Shown in pieces: positions 46,792 to 58,738 of a stretch of 64,000 nt of DNA. The DNA is from Trema orientale (lineage: Eukaryota; Streptophyta; Magnoliopsida; Rosales; Cannabaceae), in NCBI GenBank assembly GCA_002914845.1, contig JXTC01000142.1:503278-567277 (forward strand). The letters are read 5' to 3'. The first letter of the stretch is position 1, and every line of letters begins with the position of its first letter. The notes beneath the pieces were generated by a model. It had not been told where the DNA came from, searched no databases, and saw only the letters and a list, made by a program, of their open reading frames with translations. Position numbers and translations under genes: made by a program.

Positions 46792-47640
46792 AGAGATAAA
46801 TGAGCTTACCTACTAAACGTTGATATTGTCCTTTGTCAACTAGAGTTCCACCATCAATCAAACTTAGCTTCACATTCGGATACATAGGAGTTTCAGCTGG
46901 TTTGCACATTAACATTCCGGTCTCCTTCAAAAGATCAATGATATACTTCCTCTGTGTTATAGAAATTTCCACTCTCGACCAAGCCACTTCCATTCCCCAA
47001 GAATACTTGAGTTGACCAAGGTCCTTAATCTCAAATTCAACAGCAAGAATTTTCTTTAAACGATCCACCTCTTCGATATCACTTCCCATTACAATAATAT
47101 CATCTACATAAACTATCATAATAGTTATTCCTCTTCTTTGTGAGTATTTATAGAACAAAGAATGATCAGATTGACCTTGAAAGTAACCATGTTTCTTGAC
47201 TGCTTTTGTGAACCTATCAAATTAGGCCCCAGGGGACTATTTTAACCCTTATAGAGACTTCCTAAGTCGACATCATCTACTTTTTCTCCAAATCTAAGTG
47301 GTAGATCTATATGCATCTCCTTATCAAGATCACCATTCAAGAAGGCATTTTTTATGTCTAATTGATGTAAGGGCTAGTTGAGATTTGCAGCAAGAGATAA
47401 AAGAACTTGAACTATGTTTAACTTGGCAACCGGTGCAAAAGTCTCCAAATAGTCCACCCCATAGGTTTGTGTCAAACCTTTAGCAACAACTCTCACCTTA
47501 TACCTCTCTACCTGTCCATTAGAATTTTATTTCATGGTAAACACCCATTTGCATCTAACAGGTATTTTTCCCTTTAGTAAGAAAGTCACTTCCTATGTGC
47601 TATTCTTTTCTGAAGCCGACATTTCTTCAAAAACTGCACT
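46792..47640 (-). pseudogene. Copia C reverse transcriptase
   Basis: The minus frame 47158-46792 has the catalytic YVDD (TIMIVYVDDIIVMGS), KDLGQLKYSWGMEVA and LVGKLIYLSH at the junction. Upstream, degraded pieces reach about 47640. The relative order and spacing are typical of copia. Frameshifts and stops are frequent upstream of 47158. Confidence 0.85.
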
Positions 47641-49005
47641 CCCTCCATTCTGGTTGTCTTAAAGCTTCTTCAATGCTTTTTGGAACTTCAATACTCGAGA
47701 TTGAAGCTATAAATGGATAGTTTGGAGCGGACAACTTACTATAGGATAGGAACTTAGAGATAGGATGCATGGTACATGAACAAACACCTTTCCATTGGGC
47801 AATTGGTAGATCTAACTCATTGACTTCATCATGCATACTGAATTCCTCATGCGAATTTGAAGAATTGGAATTATACAATAATCGAGACTGTGAAGGATTA
47901 GGATTACCCAATGATTCTGGAGAGGATATTGTCTTTAAGGTGGATTCATGGTCATGTTGAGGCATGATAGGCTGTATTTCTTGTTGTTTTTGTCGATGTG
48001 TATATACCTGTAGCTCAAATTGATGCCACCGTAAAGGCTGCTATAAAGGCTCAGATTGTTGCCGCTGCAATGTTTCTCCTCTTGTTTCTAAGTTTTCGAA
48101 TGTTATCGGCACAATAACTAGACTCAGGTAAAGAAATTGACACATCCCAAAGCTGATCTTCGCTAGGAATCTCCCCCTGAAGAGAGGTAGGTGGAAAAAA
48201 TGGTTGAGACTCAAAAAAAGTAATACCACAATAAATGAACATTTTCATAGAAGAAGGACAATAACATTTATATCCTTTTTGAGGTAGAGCATAACCTAGA
48301 AAGACACATTTCCTAGCACGTGGCTCAACTTTACTTCTGTTTTGGGAAGGAATATGAACAAAAGCACTACAACCAAATATCTTAAGGGGAACAGTACTGA
48401 AAAAAATTATATATGGGTATGTTTTAAGTAGTAGGTTAAGAGGAGTATCAAATTTTATGACTCGAGATGGCACACGACTAATCAGATAGCATGCAGTCAG
48501 TACAACTTCCTGCCAAAAATGTTTTAGAACATTTGTAGTGAACATGATTGACCGGGCTACTTCTAATAAGTGTCTTTAATTTCTTTCTGTGACTCTATTT
48601 TGTTGTCGAGTTCCTGGACAAAAACTTAGATATACTATCCTTTTTTATTTTAGAAAATCCCCCAGAATTGAATTGTAGTATTTTCTTCCATTGTCAGCTC
48701 TAAGGTCTTAAATGTTTGTCTAAAACTGTGTCTATATTAGTAAACAAAATTCTTTAAAATATTTTTTTTGTATCTGATTTTTCATTCATAAAGTATACCC
48801 ACGTAGCCCCAGAATGGTCATCAACGAAAGTGAGAAACCATCTTGTTCCGGTGATATTATTAATCCTAGAATCCCAAATGTCACTATGAATGGTCAAGAA
48901 TAGTTTTGAAACTTTATAAGGATGAGATGGATAAAAACTATGAGTATGCTTAGCAAGCTGACAAATTTCACAAAGAAAAGAACTCATTTTATTATTCTTA
49001 AACAA
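47627..49005 (-). pseudogene. Copia C integrase and linker
   Basis: Minus 49005-48754 has the integrase zinc-region cysteines (LCEICQLAKHTHSF) and HSDIWDS with the first catalytic aspartate, then FVDDHSGATWVYFM. 48545-48051 has CYLISRVPSRVI and KIFGCSAFVHIPSQNRSK, the domain after the catalytic core. 47965-47627 is the linker before the reverse transcriptase. The segment with the second and third acidic residues (48750-48550) is broken. Confidence 0.85.
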
Positions 49006-49240
49006 TAATGGAAATGGATTTTTAAAATAGGGAAAGCTAGGTTAGCTTAATCTATTATGCCATAATATTATTTCATCCTTATTAGAAATGGAAAAAGAAA
49101 CATGATGTGACTTTGGAGCAAACTACACACAGTCACTTTATTTTCAAGAAGATATAGCCCATTATGCACATTAGCATGCCCAATTGTCCTTCTCGAAGAC
49201 AATTCCTGAAACTCACAATGAGAGAGAAAGAACTTGGTTA
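49006..49240 (-). pseudogene. Copia C GAG-pre-integrase remnant
   Basis: The minus strand reads pieces such as ELSSRRTIGHA, NGLYLLE and, with stops, a YRLGHPSFPYL-like stretch, directly before the integrase cysteine region. Homology ends at 49240, where an unrelated segment starts. Confidence 0.65.
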
Positions 49241-50344
49241 TGTTGGGCTATTTCTAACACACAACCGCAAGTCTATAGGTTGCAACAAGTAATATAGAAA
49301 GTAAGAGAGTATCATTCCCTCGGAGAGTATTTGATTCATAATTGCTAACTATTAACCGAACTAGTTTTCAATTTATCCAAGTGACAATAAGTAATTGTTT
49401 TAAGCAAGAATTGAAAAGTAAATAACAATGTAAAATGCGAGAATTGAAATCGAAACTAAGCAACCAAAGTTTGTTCTTAAAGCAATTATAAAGAATCTAA
49501 GAATGCAATCTACCCTCTAACTCCTCTAACTACTAGTTTTCTTCTTAATTCACTAATCCACTTTGAGATGACAACCTAGAATTCAATGTATTCACAAGTC
49601 TCTCCCAAGATAAAGTGAAAATACTTAGACAAGATAATATGTTACTCCTAACATAAATTGACTAAGTTTATTAAGTTTGATTATTCTCAAGATGTTACAC
49701 AACTCACATAGATATATTCCTATTCTATGTAAACTCACCCCATATTAGGCAATCTTATGTTGTTCTATCTATGTCCAAATCTAAACTCCCCTTCCCAAGT
49801 TCATATAAGTTTCACAACATAACTCTATTTAATGGCCAAAAAAATAGATGCATTAAGCGCAAAATAGAAAAATCAACTCAACAATAGATATCATGAATAA
49901 TTGAGGAAAATAAAATAATTGGATTACATTAGAAGTTCAATTATCTCTCTAGAAATTTAATTAAGTTATGCTTATACAAGAAGAAATGCAACAGAAATCA
50001 CAAGATTGATATATGTTCAATTGTAGAATATTGAAGAGAAACAAGAGTAAAGGAAAGAAAAATTCTTTTGAAACCTCTAATCTGATTTCTCCTCTTGAAT
50101 CCCCTCCTTGGTATTATTTTCTTCCTTAGAGCTGCTCTAGGAACCCTTGGATACTAGGATTTTTCGACTCCCCATCAAATGAGTGAAAGAAGAGTTAAAT
50201 ACAAAAGGTTAACGAATCAAACCCGGGTTTTTTATGACCTGTTCTGCACTTTTTGGCACTGTAGTTAAGTAGAGTAGTGTCTCCCGATCTCACTAAATAA
50301 TTTTACGAATATCTCTTATGCACGTGTGTGGAATCAGGGGATGT
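49241..50344. repeat. LTR-like segment between two truncated copia elements
   Basis: Starts TGTTGGGCTATTTCTAACAC and contains GCAAGTCTATAGGTTGCAAC and TATCATTCCCTCGGAGAG. Phrases of this kind are common in long gypsy (Athila/Tat-style) LTRs of plants. No coding content, no clear right terminus and no target duplication. Copia C ends at its left edge and the gag of the next element begins at its right edge, so it replaced the 5' ends of both. Classification is tentative. Confidence 0.45.
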
Positions 50345-51620
50345 TACAAAATTAATCATATTGACCTCTAAATTTGAGGAATTGAGAATAAGAGAAGATG
50401 AAATATTATCTAAATATTTTACTAAGCTTTATGATATCTCTAACGAAGCTTTTGCTCTTAGAAAACATTTTTCAGATACAAAGATGGTTAGAAAAATTTT
50501 TTGATTATTGCCTGACAGGTTTCAGCTAAAACTCACAGCAATAGAAGAGAGCAAAAACTTTGACACTATGAAAGTTGAAGAGCTGATGGGATCTCTTCAG
50601 ACCTATGATATGAACATTAAAGAGAGAAAAAAAAGGGAAATCTATCGCATTAAAAGCTACATCTGAACCAACTGATGAGGAAGGTGAAGAAGAAAGTGAC
50701 GAGTTTGCCTTATTAAGAAAGAACTTTAACAAGTTCTTGAAGAAGATGAGCAAAAAGTCAAAACCTGACATTTCCAGCAAAGGTAAACCCTCTTCTAAAC
50801 CTGATTCTAATAAAAAGAAAGGGATTCAATGCAGAGAATATGAGGGGTATGGGCACGTGCAACTGAGTGTGCCAATACCTTGAAGAAAAAGGTAAAGGCT
50901 ATAACCTCTACATGGAGTGATGAGGAATCTGAAGATAATCAAGAAGAAGATGACAACCATGTAAATAATCACGTAGCCTTTGGTATTTCTTTGATTTCAG
51001 AAAATGTTTGTTCTTCGCAGAAATCTGCAAGTCGTGTTGCAACACAGTCTACACAGAGCAATTCTATTGTAACATATGGGATAGAAAAAAATCATGATAT
51101 TGATTCTGACAGTGATGAATCTGAACTGAATGAAGAATCAATTCAAGCATCATATGAGAATATGTATTCTTAGTGGATTAGAGTAGTTGCTCAGAACAGA
51201 TTGCTTGAAGGAAGGATTTCTGCCCTTATTCAGTACAAGGAGAATTCATAAAACGAAGTGCAGAAATTAGAGGCTTTGCTTGCTGAAAAAGAAGCAAACA
51301 TAAAACAAGTCTCAGCTGAACTTGAAAGGACTCAAAAGTCCTTAAAAATGTTGAATTTGGGGACTTCTAGTCTAGATCATATTCTGACAACTAGAAAATC
51401 CAGTTTTGATCATAAAGGACTCGGATTTAAAGGTAAGCACTCTAACTCAAAAACTGTTTTTGTTAAGAGTTCTGTTTCTAACTTTTGTGCAGGAACAAGT
51501 ACTGATGTTGCTACACAGAAACCTTATGTTGCAATACAGAATAAAATTGCATGATCAACACAAGTTACAAGTAATCATGCTGATGTTTCAACACACAGAT
51601 ATCATGTTGTAACACACCAC
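50345..51620 (+). pseudogene. S2 gag with coiled coil
   Basis: Opens mid-Gag with LTSKFEELRIREDEILSKYF, then RKIF.LLPDRFQLKLTAIEE and MKVEELMGSLQTYD. A knuckle follows near 50828 with one cysteine changed to tyrosine (CREYEGYGH) and a one-base loss just after it. From 50880 (KKKVKAITSTWSDEESEDNQ) comes an acidic spacer, then a coiled-coil segment with SAELERTQKSLKMLN and LDHILTTRKSSFDHKGLGFK. Stops lie near 50505, 50665 and 51172. Confidence 0.85.
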
Positions 51621-54600
51621 AAATCAACAGCATCTGGTTTGACAGATAAGTATAGTAAGTTTATTCTAACTTATCACTTTTGTGGTATTAAAGGTTATAT
51701 CAGACCTCAGTATTTTACATTGATGAATTTTTTAGAAAATAAGTATTTTTCACATATGATTCATTTCCAAAGAATAACACATAGGAAAAAGATAGATCTT
51801 TCAAATAAAACAAGAAAAGTTTGTATTAAAAAATCTAAATTGAATTATTTTGGAGCTTTTACTTGTTTTAGAACATGTGCTACTAATGCTTGATATTTTG
51901 ATAGTGGGTGTTCTAAGCACATGACAGGTGACAAATCCATACTGGAGAATTACAAGGAAGATGCTTCTGGACTTGTCACTTTTGGTGATGGTGTGAAAGG
52001 AAGAGTTCTTCAAAGAGGAACTCTCAATGTTGAAGGATTCCCTAGATTAAAGAATGTTTTACATATTGTAGGACTTAAGACTAACCTGATTAGCATAAGT
52101 TAGATTTATGATCAGAATCTTCATGTTAATTTTACTCGTGATAAATGTGTTATTATAGATGAAAATGGGAACTATGTTTTAGAAGGATTGAGATCCCCTA
52201 ACAATTATTATACTTTAACTAATCTACAAACCTGTAATAGTGTATCGTGAATGAGATTGATTTGTGGCATAAAAAATTGGGACATTTGAATTTTAAAATA
52301 TTAAAAAGAATTGTCTCTACAGGTTCTATTAGAGGATTACCAGTTCTTGGTAAAAAGTCACCAGGTATATGTAGACCTTGTCAAATTAGGAAACAATTGA
52401 AGACTACACACGAAGTTGTACAACATGTTACAATATCGAAGGTACTGGAACTACTTCATATGGATCTGATGGGTCTTAATCAAGTAGAAAGCATTGGAGG
52501 TAAGCGTTATGCCTTTGTGTGTGTGAAAGATTTTTCTAGGTACTCTTGGATAGATTTTCTAAGAGAGAAATCAGACACATTTGATGCTTTCAAAACATTG
52601 TGTATGAAGCTTAAGACTGAGAAAAATTGCAATATTGGTAAGATAGTGAGAATTTCGAGTGATCACGGTAAAGAATTTGAAAACACTATCTGTACTGATT
52701 TTTGTAATGAACATGGTATTTCATATGAATTTTCTGCACCTAAAACACCTCAATAAAACGGTGTAGTAGAGAGGAAAAATAGAACTCTGCAGGAAATAGC
52801 TCATGTTATGCTCAACAGTAAGAAGCTATCCAAGAGATTGTGTGCTGAAGCAACAAGCACTGTGTGTTACACCATTAACCGTGTCTATTTGTGCCCAGGT
52901 ACAACAAAAATACCCTAAGCTATTTTCATATTTTTGGGAGTACATGTTACATTATAAATGATCTAAAACACTTAGGTAAGTTTGATACTAAAATTGATGT
53001 AGGTATTTTTTTGGGTTATTCAAATAATAGTAGAGCTTATCGTGTTTATAACATGAAAACTCAATCTATTATGGAGTCAGCTAATGTTGTTGTTGATGAT
53101 CTTAAAGATTTTGCAGATTTTTCATAAGAAGATGAAATTCACAGCTTTACTGATGAAGTTATTGTTGATCCTGGTTCTGATTCATATGTTACAACACAGC
53201 CTGACGCTGCTACAAAACTGGACAATCCTGTTACAATATCAGGATCGAATGTTGTAACACCCACTGGACAGAGAGGTACTTCATCTACTGAACTTTCAGT
53301 AGATATTCACGATCCAATCAGGAAAGATTCATCATCAAGGGTAAAGAAAAATTATCCTTCAGATCTGATTATAGGTAATCTTAATGATATGATGGTCACA
53401 AGGAGGAAAAATATAAATCTGGTAAAATATGTGTGCTTTACCTCTATGATTGAGCCTAAAAATATCAAGGAAGCCCTGTTAGATGAGTTTTGGTAAAAAT
53501 AATGCAAGAAGAGTTAGAGCAGTTCACTAGGAATGATGTGTAGACACTTGTATCTAGACCTGGGAATTCTAATGTAATTGGAACCAAATAGATTTATAAG
53601 AATAAATCTGATAAATTTGGTAACATAATTAGAAACAAAGTTAGGTTGGTTGCCCAAGGATACACATAAGTTGAGGGCATTGATTTCGATGAAATATTTG
53701 CTCCCGTTACTAGATTGGAATATATTCGCTTACTTCTTGACATTGTATATCTCATAGGCTTTACTTTATACCAAATGGATGTAAAAATTATATTTTAAAT
53801 GGTATTTTGAATGAGGAAGCTTATGTAGAACAATCTAAAATTTTTGAAGATCCACATTTACCTAACCATGTGTTTAAACTCAAAAGGGCATTGTATGGAT
53901 TGAAATAGGCACCTAGGGCATGATATGAAAGGTTAACAAATTTTTTGATTGAAAAAGGCTACAAGAGAGGGGAAGTAGACAACACTTTATTCATCAAGCA
54001 CTTTGATTCTGGTATTATAATTGCTCAAATATATGTTGATGACATTATTTTTGGTTCTACATCTGATGACAAAGTACAGGAATTTGTGAACCAGATGAAG
54101 AAGAAGTTCGAGATGAGTATGGTAGGTGAACTGATATTTTTTCTAGGTTTGCAGGTTAAACAACTTGAAGATGAGATTTTGATTTCTCAATCTAAGTACG
54201 TCAAAAACATTGTGAAGAAATTCGGTTTGGAATCTGCCAAACATATGAATACTCCTATTAGTACTAATCTCAAGTTGACTAAAAATGAAGATGGTGTCGA
54301 TGTTGATCCAATGCTCTATAAGAGCATGATAGAAAGTCTACTGTACCTAACAGCTAGTCGTCTTAATATTTTCCATAGTGTTGGTGTTTGTGCTAGATAT
54401 CAATCTAGACCTAAGGAGTCTCATATTCTTGCTGTTAAAAGAATCATTAGATACGTTAATGGGACTATTGATCATGGAATTTGGTATTCAAAAGAAACTA
54501 ATACTCATCTTATTGGTTATAGTGATGCAGATTAGGCAGGGAATGTTGACGACAGAAAAAGTACAACTAGAGGTTGTCTCTACCTTAGGAACAACCTGAT

Positions 54601-54967
54601 TTCATGGTATAGCAACAAGCAAAACTTCATCTCTTTATCGACTGCTGAAGCCGAATACATTACTATTGGAAGTTGCTGCACACAGCTGTTGTAGATAAAA
54701 CAGATGCTAAAGGACTATGGTATTAAATTGGATAATTTATTAGTGTATTGTGATAATACTAGTACTATCAATATTTCTAAAAGTCCAGTACAACACTCTA
54801 GGACTAAGCATATTGACATTTGTCATTATTTTATTAGAGAAGTGGTTGAAAGTAATGTTATTGTTTTGGAGTATGTTGTAACAGAGAACCAGCTTACCGA
54901 CATATTCACTAAACCACTTGTGCATTTTGATTTTCTGGGGAAGTCCTTGGGAATTTGTTCTATGTAA
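51621..54967 (+). pseudogene. S2 protease, integrase, reverse transcriptase and RNase H
   Basis: Protease signature FDSGCSKHMTGD at about 51897. Pre-integrase LWHKKLGHLNFK at 52262. Integrase: CRPCQIRKQ, HMDLMGL and SSDHGKEFE (first two acidic residues), open to 52756, where a TAA stands in the QQNG-like stretch. Reverse transcriptase 53480-54300 has stops, but YVDDIIFGSTSDD near 54030 is intact. RNase H: TASRLNIFHSVGVCARYQ, LIGYSDAD then a stop at 54533, STAEAEYI, and CDNTSTINISKSPVQHSRTK to ADIFTKPL-like at 54900 and SLGICSM-stop at 54967. The best relative is S1 at 2007-4800. Confidence 0.88.
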
Positions 54968-55876
54968 ATATTTTTTTTTTATTTTATGCCGAATTTTTGC
55001 CATTTGAAATTGAAGCTTTGTGTGTGGAAAGCTTAAAGAAAATTTTGAAAAAGGTGAATTTTTATTAATCATAATCTGATTTTCTAATACATAGTTTTTG
55101 TTATTTTATTTTATAAAATTTCTAGATTGATTGATGAAAGATGGATTTTCTTGGATTGAATTTTAATTGATGAACCTTTGTTTGTTTGATCTTATAAAAA
55201 ATACAGTAGAGGACGATCTACCATGAGAAAAGGGTTACTCAGTAATAGAGTGAAAGCTACTGACTGTGGGTACTTTAATTTTGTGCTATTAGAAAAAAAA
55301 AAAAACAAAAAAGGTAGTAATAATAAACAAAGATGTACTGCTCAAGAAATTACAGCACATAATTATAGCCTGAAATATACAATGGAATTTTGTGGAGATC
55401 AACACTTTTAAGGTAAGTCAGTTGTCTTTCAATCCTTGATAGTTAATCAATCTAAAAGAAATCCAGAAATTTTATCTGATAAAACTGGCAAGTCTTGTTT
55501 ATTTTGAAATTAATTTATGATTGACATAAATTCATTTGTTTCAATTTTTTATTCTAGCTTTCCATATATATTAAATTTTGATTTTGTGGCAAAATAAGGC
55601 ATATTATAATATCGAGATATTTATAGATTTTATTTTATTTTTTTTTTTAAAAAAGAGGCAGTTTATGGAAAAACTGCATGCTAACATCATCTGTTGCAAT
55701 ACATTCCAAAATCAATTATTTCCCAAGATTTTTGGCTTCATTTTTGGGTAACTAAAGGGATATATACTCAGAATGCTCTAAGCCTAAAATCCCAAATCAC
55801 TTTCAGTCATGTACTCTTCTTCTTCTTTCTTTGTTTGTGTTTTTTGTTCTCTTTGTTACTATAGAAACTTCCAGCC
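54968..55876 (+). other. S2 noncoding spacer between pol and the extra ORF
   Basis: AT-rich, no gene; a 62-codon frame at 55223-55411 is unconvincing. A lone TCTGTTGCAATACATTCC near 55688 belongs to the palindrome-like words described among the findings. Confidence 0.5.
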
Positions 55877-57450
55877 ATGGTTAACACCAGATCAGGGAAG
55901 AAGAGCAAGGCTGCTTCTGCTCTGAAAGGAAAGGAGAAAGCATCATTCTCCTCACCACCAGCCAAGAAACAGAAATCTATGGTCTCGCCGATCTCTGCAA
56001 CATCAAAACCGTCGTTGCCTGAAAAAGTGACAGAACCAGAGGTTGTTTCAACATAATCCGTCGAATTGCAGAAACCAGCGGTTATGGGAATTCTTCTCAT
56101 TCCCCTAATTCGAAATCAATTGCTCAGTCAACTGATGAGTTGATTTTGGAAAAAGGAGATGAAGGTAATACTCCTAAATCGAGTCTTCATAATCAAGAAA
56201 TGATGGATGTGCTTACTACACCATCGTTTCCACAACCTGTTCTTAAAGAAGAGGCTGTTGCAACATCGAAAGCCTCTGAATTACAGACTCCTTTACAACA
56301 AAAGGGAATATTGAACAAGCAAAGACACCCGGTGCAACACACGTCTCTTCATTGGAAAGGATTCCATCTCAACCAACTATTGCCTGTTGCGACATAACTA
56401 GAGGAGGCACCCAGTTTTTCTGATGTTCCAATGCAGCAACCACCTGATGTGATTTTATCTGTTGTTGACCAGACTCAACATGATGTTCCAACACAGGCAG
56501 CCACTTCGTTGGCTACTCTTGCTACACCATCCTCTAAGAAGTCGGCTGGCCAGTCCTCCAAACAAGCCACGCAGAAACCTAAGAAGGCCACTGCAGATGA
56601 AAAGGCGAAGGGTGTTTCTACCTCTACAACACTCACACCAAGTTATACTATTCATAATGCCTTTACTCCATGGTACTACACTAAAGAAATTGATGCATTA
56701 ATGAATGTCTATCGTCAATGTCAGTTTATTCCTGAAAGAAACATCAATTCTAAGTCTTTTTTAAGTATTGGTGTATTAAAGGCTATTGACAATCAAGGAT
56801 GGGATAACACTATGTCTAAGAACAATGGCTTTGTGTCTCAGATAGTTCAGGAATTCTAAGCTAATATTACTGATGGATTTGATGAACCTGGTTCTATTGT
56901 GTATGATTTCTCACGACAAGTAATTTTTGATTTTTTGGGTATCCCTTTAAGACCTCATGATGAGTTTGAAAAAGTTTTTGATGAAGACATAGTGGCTGCT
57001 GAGTTGCTTCGAACAAAGAAAAAGTGGCCTAAGGAGGATATTCTTCAAGTCACTGATCTGACCTTGAAGTACAGAGGACTTCATCGGATTGCTATGCACA
57101 ATTGGAGACCTACCACACACTATCCAACTATTTACTTTGATATTGCTAGCTTTCTGTATGATATTGGAATAGGTGTACCAGTGAACTTAGGACAACTGAT
57201 TTTTGAGCAAATTTGTGAACTTCGCAATCTCAAATATCTAAAGAAGAGGCCTCTCATGTATGACTCTGAATTCCTCACAGCCACTCCATTCAATATCGTG
57301 TTCAAGCTTAAGGAGAAAGATTCAGTTGAGAGGGAGCTTGAAACTACTGCTGATGTTGGTACACAAGATCCTGCTGCTGTTGCTACTATTACAACATCCA
57401 CAGATCAAGATGCCAGGCTCTCAAAAGATGAAGATATTTCAGAAGAATAA
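55877..57450 (+). pseudogene. S2 downstream (env-like position) ORF, broken
   Basis: The ATG at 55877 starts MVNTRSGKKSKAASALKGKE. The lysine- and serine-rich N-terminal part continues with a stop at 56054, a frameshift before 56140 and stops at 56395 and 56857. It then stays open to 57450. From about 56640 the sequence is globular (NAFTPWYYTKEIDALM, SFLSIGVLKAIDNQGWDN, VSQIVQEF-stop-ANITDGFD, FDFLGIPLRPHDEF, HNWRPTTHYPTIYF). This matches the plant 'putative transposon protein' type domain found in the third ORF of Sirevirus-type elements. There is no convincing signal peptide or membrane helix, so an envelope role is not supported; the function is unknown. Confidence 0.7.
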
Positions 57451-57509
57451 AGTCAACTTAAGACAAGTGGTACGTCACTAGATATGTTAGTGAAGAAATA
57501 CATCCATAT

Positions 57510-57746
57510 TACGACAATTAAATGAGGGGAGTCTTTTATTGTATAAGTCAAATTGGTGTTTGTATTTATTCAAACTTTGCTAATAGTGTTTATTCTCTGG
57601 GTGTAGCCCCTTGGACGTAGATTATCGGGAGATAACTGAACCAAGTAAAAATATCTTGTGTTATTTTTACAATTTTTGCAGTACCACCTCACATAATTAA
57701 TTAGAAATTAATTTTATTCGGTAATACCTAATAAACAGACCTAACA
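57510..57746 (+). repeat. S2 3' LTR remnant
   Basis: Matches the last part of the S1 LTR (GAGTCTTTTATTGTATAAGTC, TTCTCTGGGTGTAG, TCGGTAATACCTAATAAACAG) and ends GACCTAACA, the inverse of the LTR start TGTTAGGTC. The LTR start and polypurine tract are deleted. Confidence 0.8.
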
Positions 57747-58738
57747 AAAACCATGACCAATTAATTCAAATAATAATAATAATAATAATAAGATGGCCAC
57801 ATGACAGGTGCATTATAGACTATTCTTATATAGCATAGCAATGATAAAGTAATGCAACTATAAAATTGAGTTGATTTCCAGGTGCCTAATTATATGATAA
57901 TAAAAAATTATGTTGATCCATTAAACTTGCTCTACTAGTTTAGNTAAAAGGAAAGTGGATAAATCTTTAGTGTTTAACGAATACATATATATATATATAT
58001 AGTGCGTGATTCTGTAGGTTTATAATAACAACTATGATAGAGAAAGGATAGACAAAATAGTGAAGAAAATGATTTGACAATAAAGTTGGTGAAAAAGAAA
58101 CAGATCCATGATCACAAAAGCAAAAGTACCACTCACTTATATTGTAAGCACACAATTCAGACATAGGAATATGCCTGTTCAGCTCGATCCCTACAAAGAA
58201 TGAAACCACTATAATTATGTTGTTCTACTTTCCTCTCTGAAAAATTTCGGTCAATCACTTCACTAATTGGGCCAATATTATTCGTACCTAGTAGTACTCT
58301 GAAAAATCGAATTATGTTCATTTACATCGGAAGAAATTATGAAGCAATAAGAATGTATATGGTTAACCTTGGCCTTTCATGATCAATTGTTTAAGTGAGT
58401 ACGAGTATATCTTTTTAAAAAGCTGCCTACTACTCTGATTTTCTCTCCCAACGCTGCTAGTTCTAAATACAAATAGTCCCAATAACAAAGTTTTGAGACT
58501 TGACCGGAGTCCCTATTACATGTACTCATTGTAAAATCCATCAGGGCACTTAGAGGTACATACCAATTCAAGTTTCCAAAATTAATTCAAAGAAAATGAT
58601 CAAATAGAAAACAGTCCAACCAAATTGATCAAGCCAACTGTACTAGTATACACACAAAAGCACACAAATGCATAAGCAGATATATATAATGAGGGCCCAG
58701 TTGACATAACATCAAACACTAAGAACCCTATGTGGCAG
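57747..58738. other. No gene recognised; (AAT)n at 57769-57791
   Basis: AT-rich sequence with an AAT microsatellite, a TA run near 57990 and one unresolved base (57944). On the minus strand, 58140-58200 looks exon-like (TTTGTAG before, GTGAGTGG after), but the peptide between resembles nothing known and no partner exon is convincing. Confidence 0.5.

Larger units (their letters stand above)
40677..49240 (-). mobile_element. Ty1/copia element C, 5'-truncated and split by a gypsy insertion
   Basis: Minus-strand order from the right: GAG-pre-integrase, integrase, reverse transcriptase (47640-46792), interruption 41611-46786, RNase H (41610-41033), 3' LTR (40968-40677). Gag and the 5' LTR are absent. 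Pol continues in frame across one copy of the target duplication ATGAG into the conserved TRxDI stretch, so both halves belong to one element. It sits inside the first exon of an SRLK copy. Confidence 0.9.
50345..57746 (+). mobile_element. Sirevirus-like copia element S2, 5'-truncated
   Basis: Gag (from 50345), protease, integrase, reverse transcriptase, RNase H (to 54967), a noncoding gap, an additional ORF (55877-57450) and an LTR remnant (57510-57746) lie in Sirevirus order on the plus strand. Neither the 5' LTR nor the start of gag is present. The start of the 3' LTR is also lost. Many stops arise from CAA-to-TAA-type changes. Confidence 0.88.
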
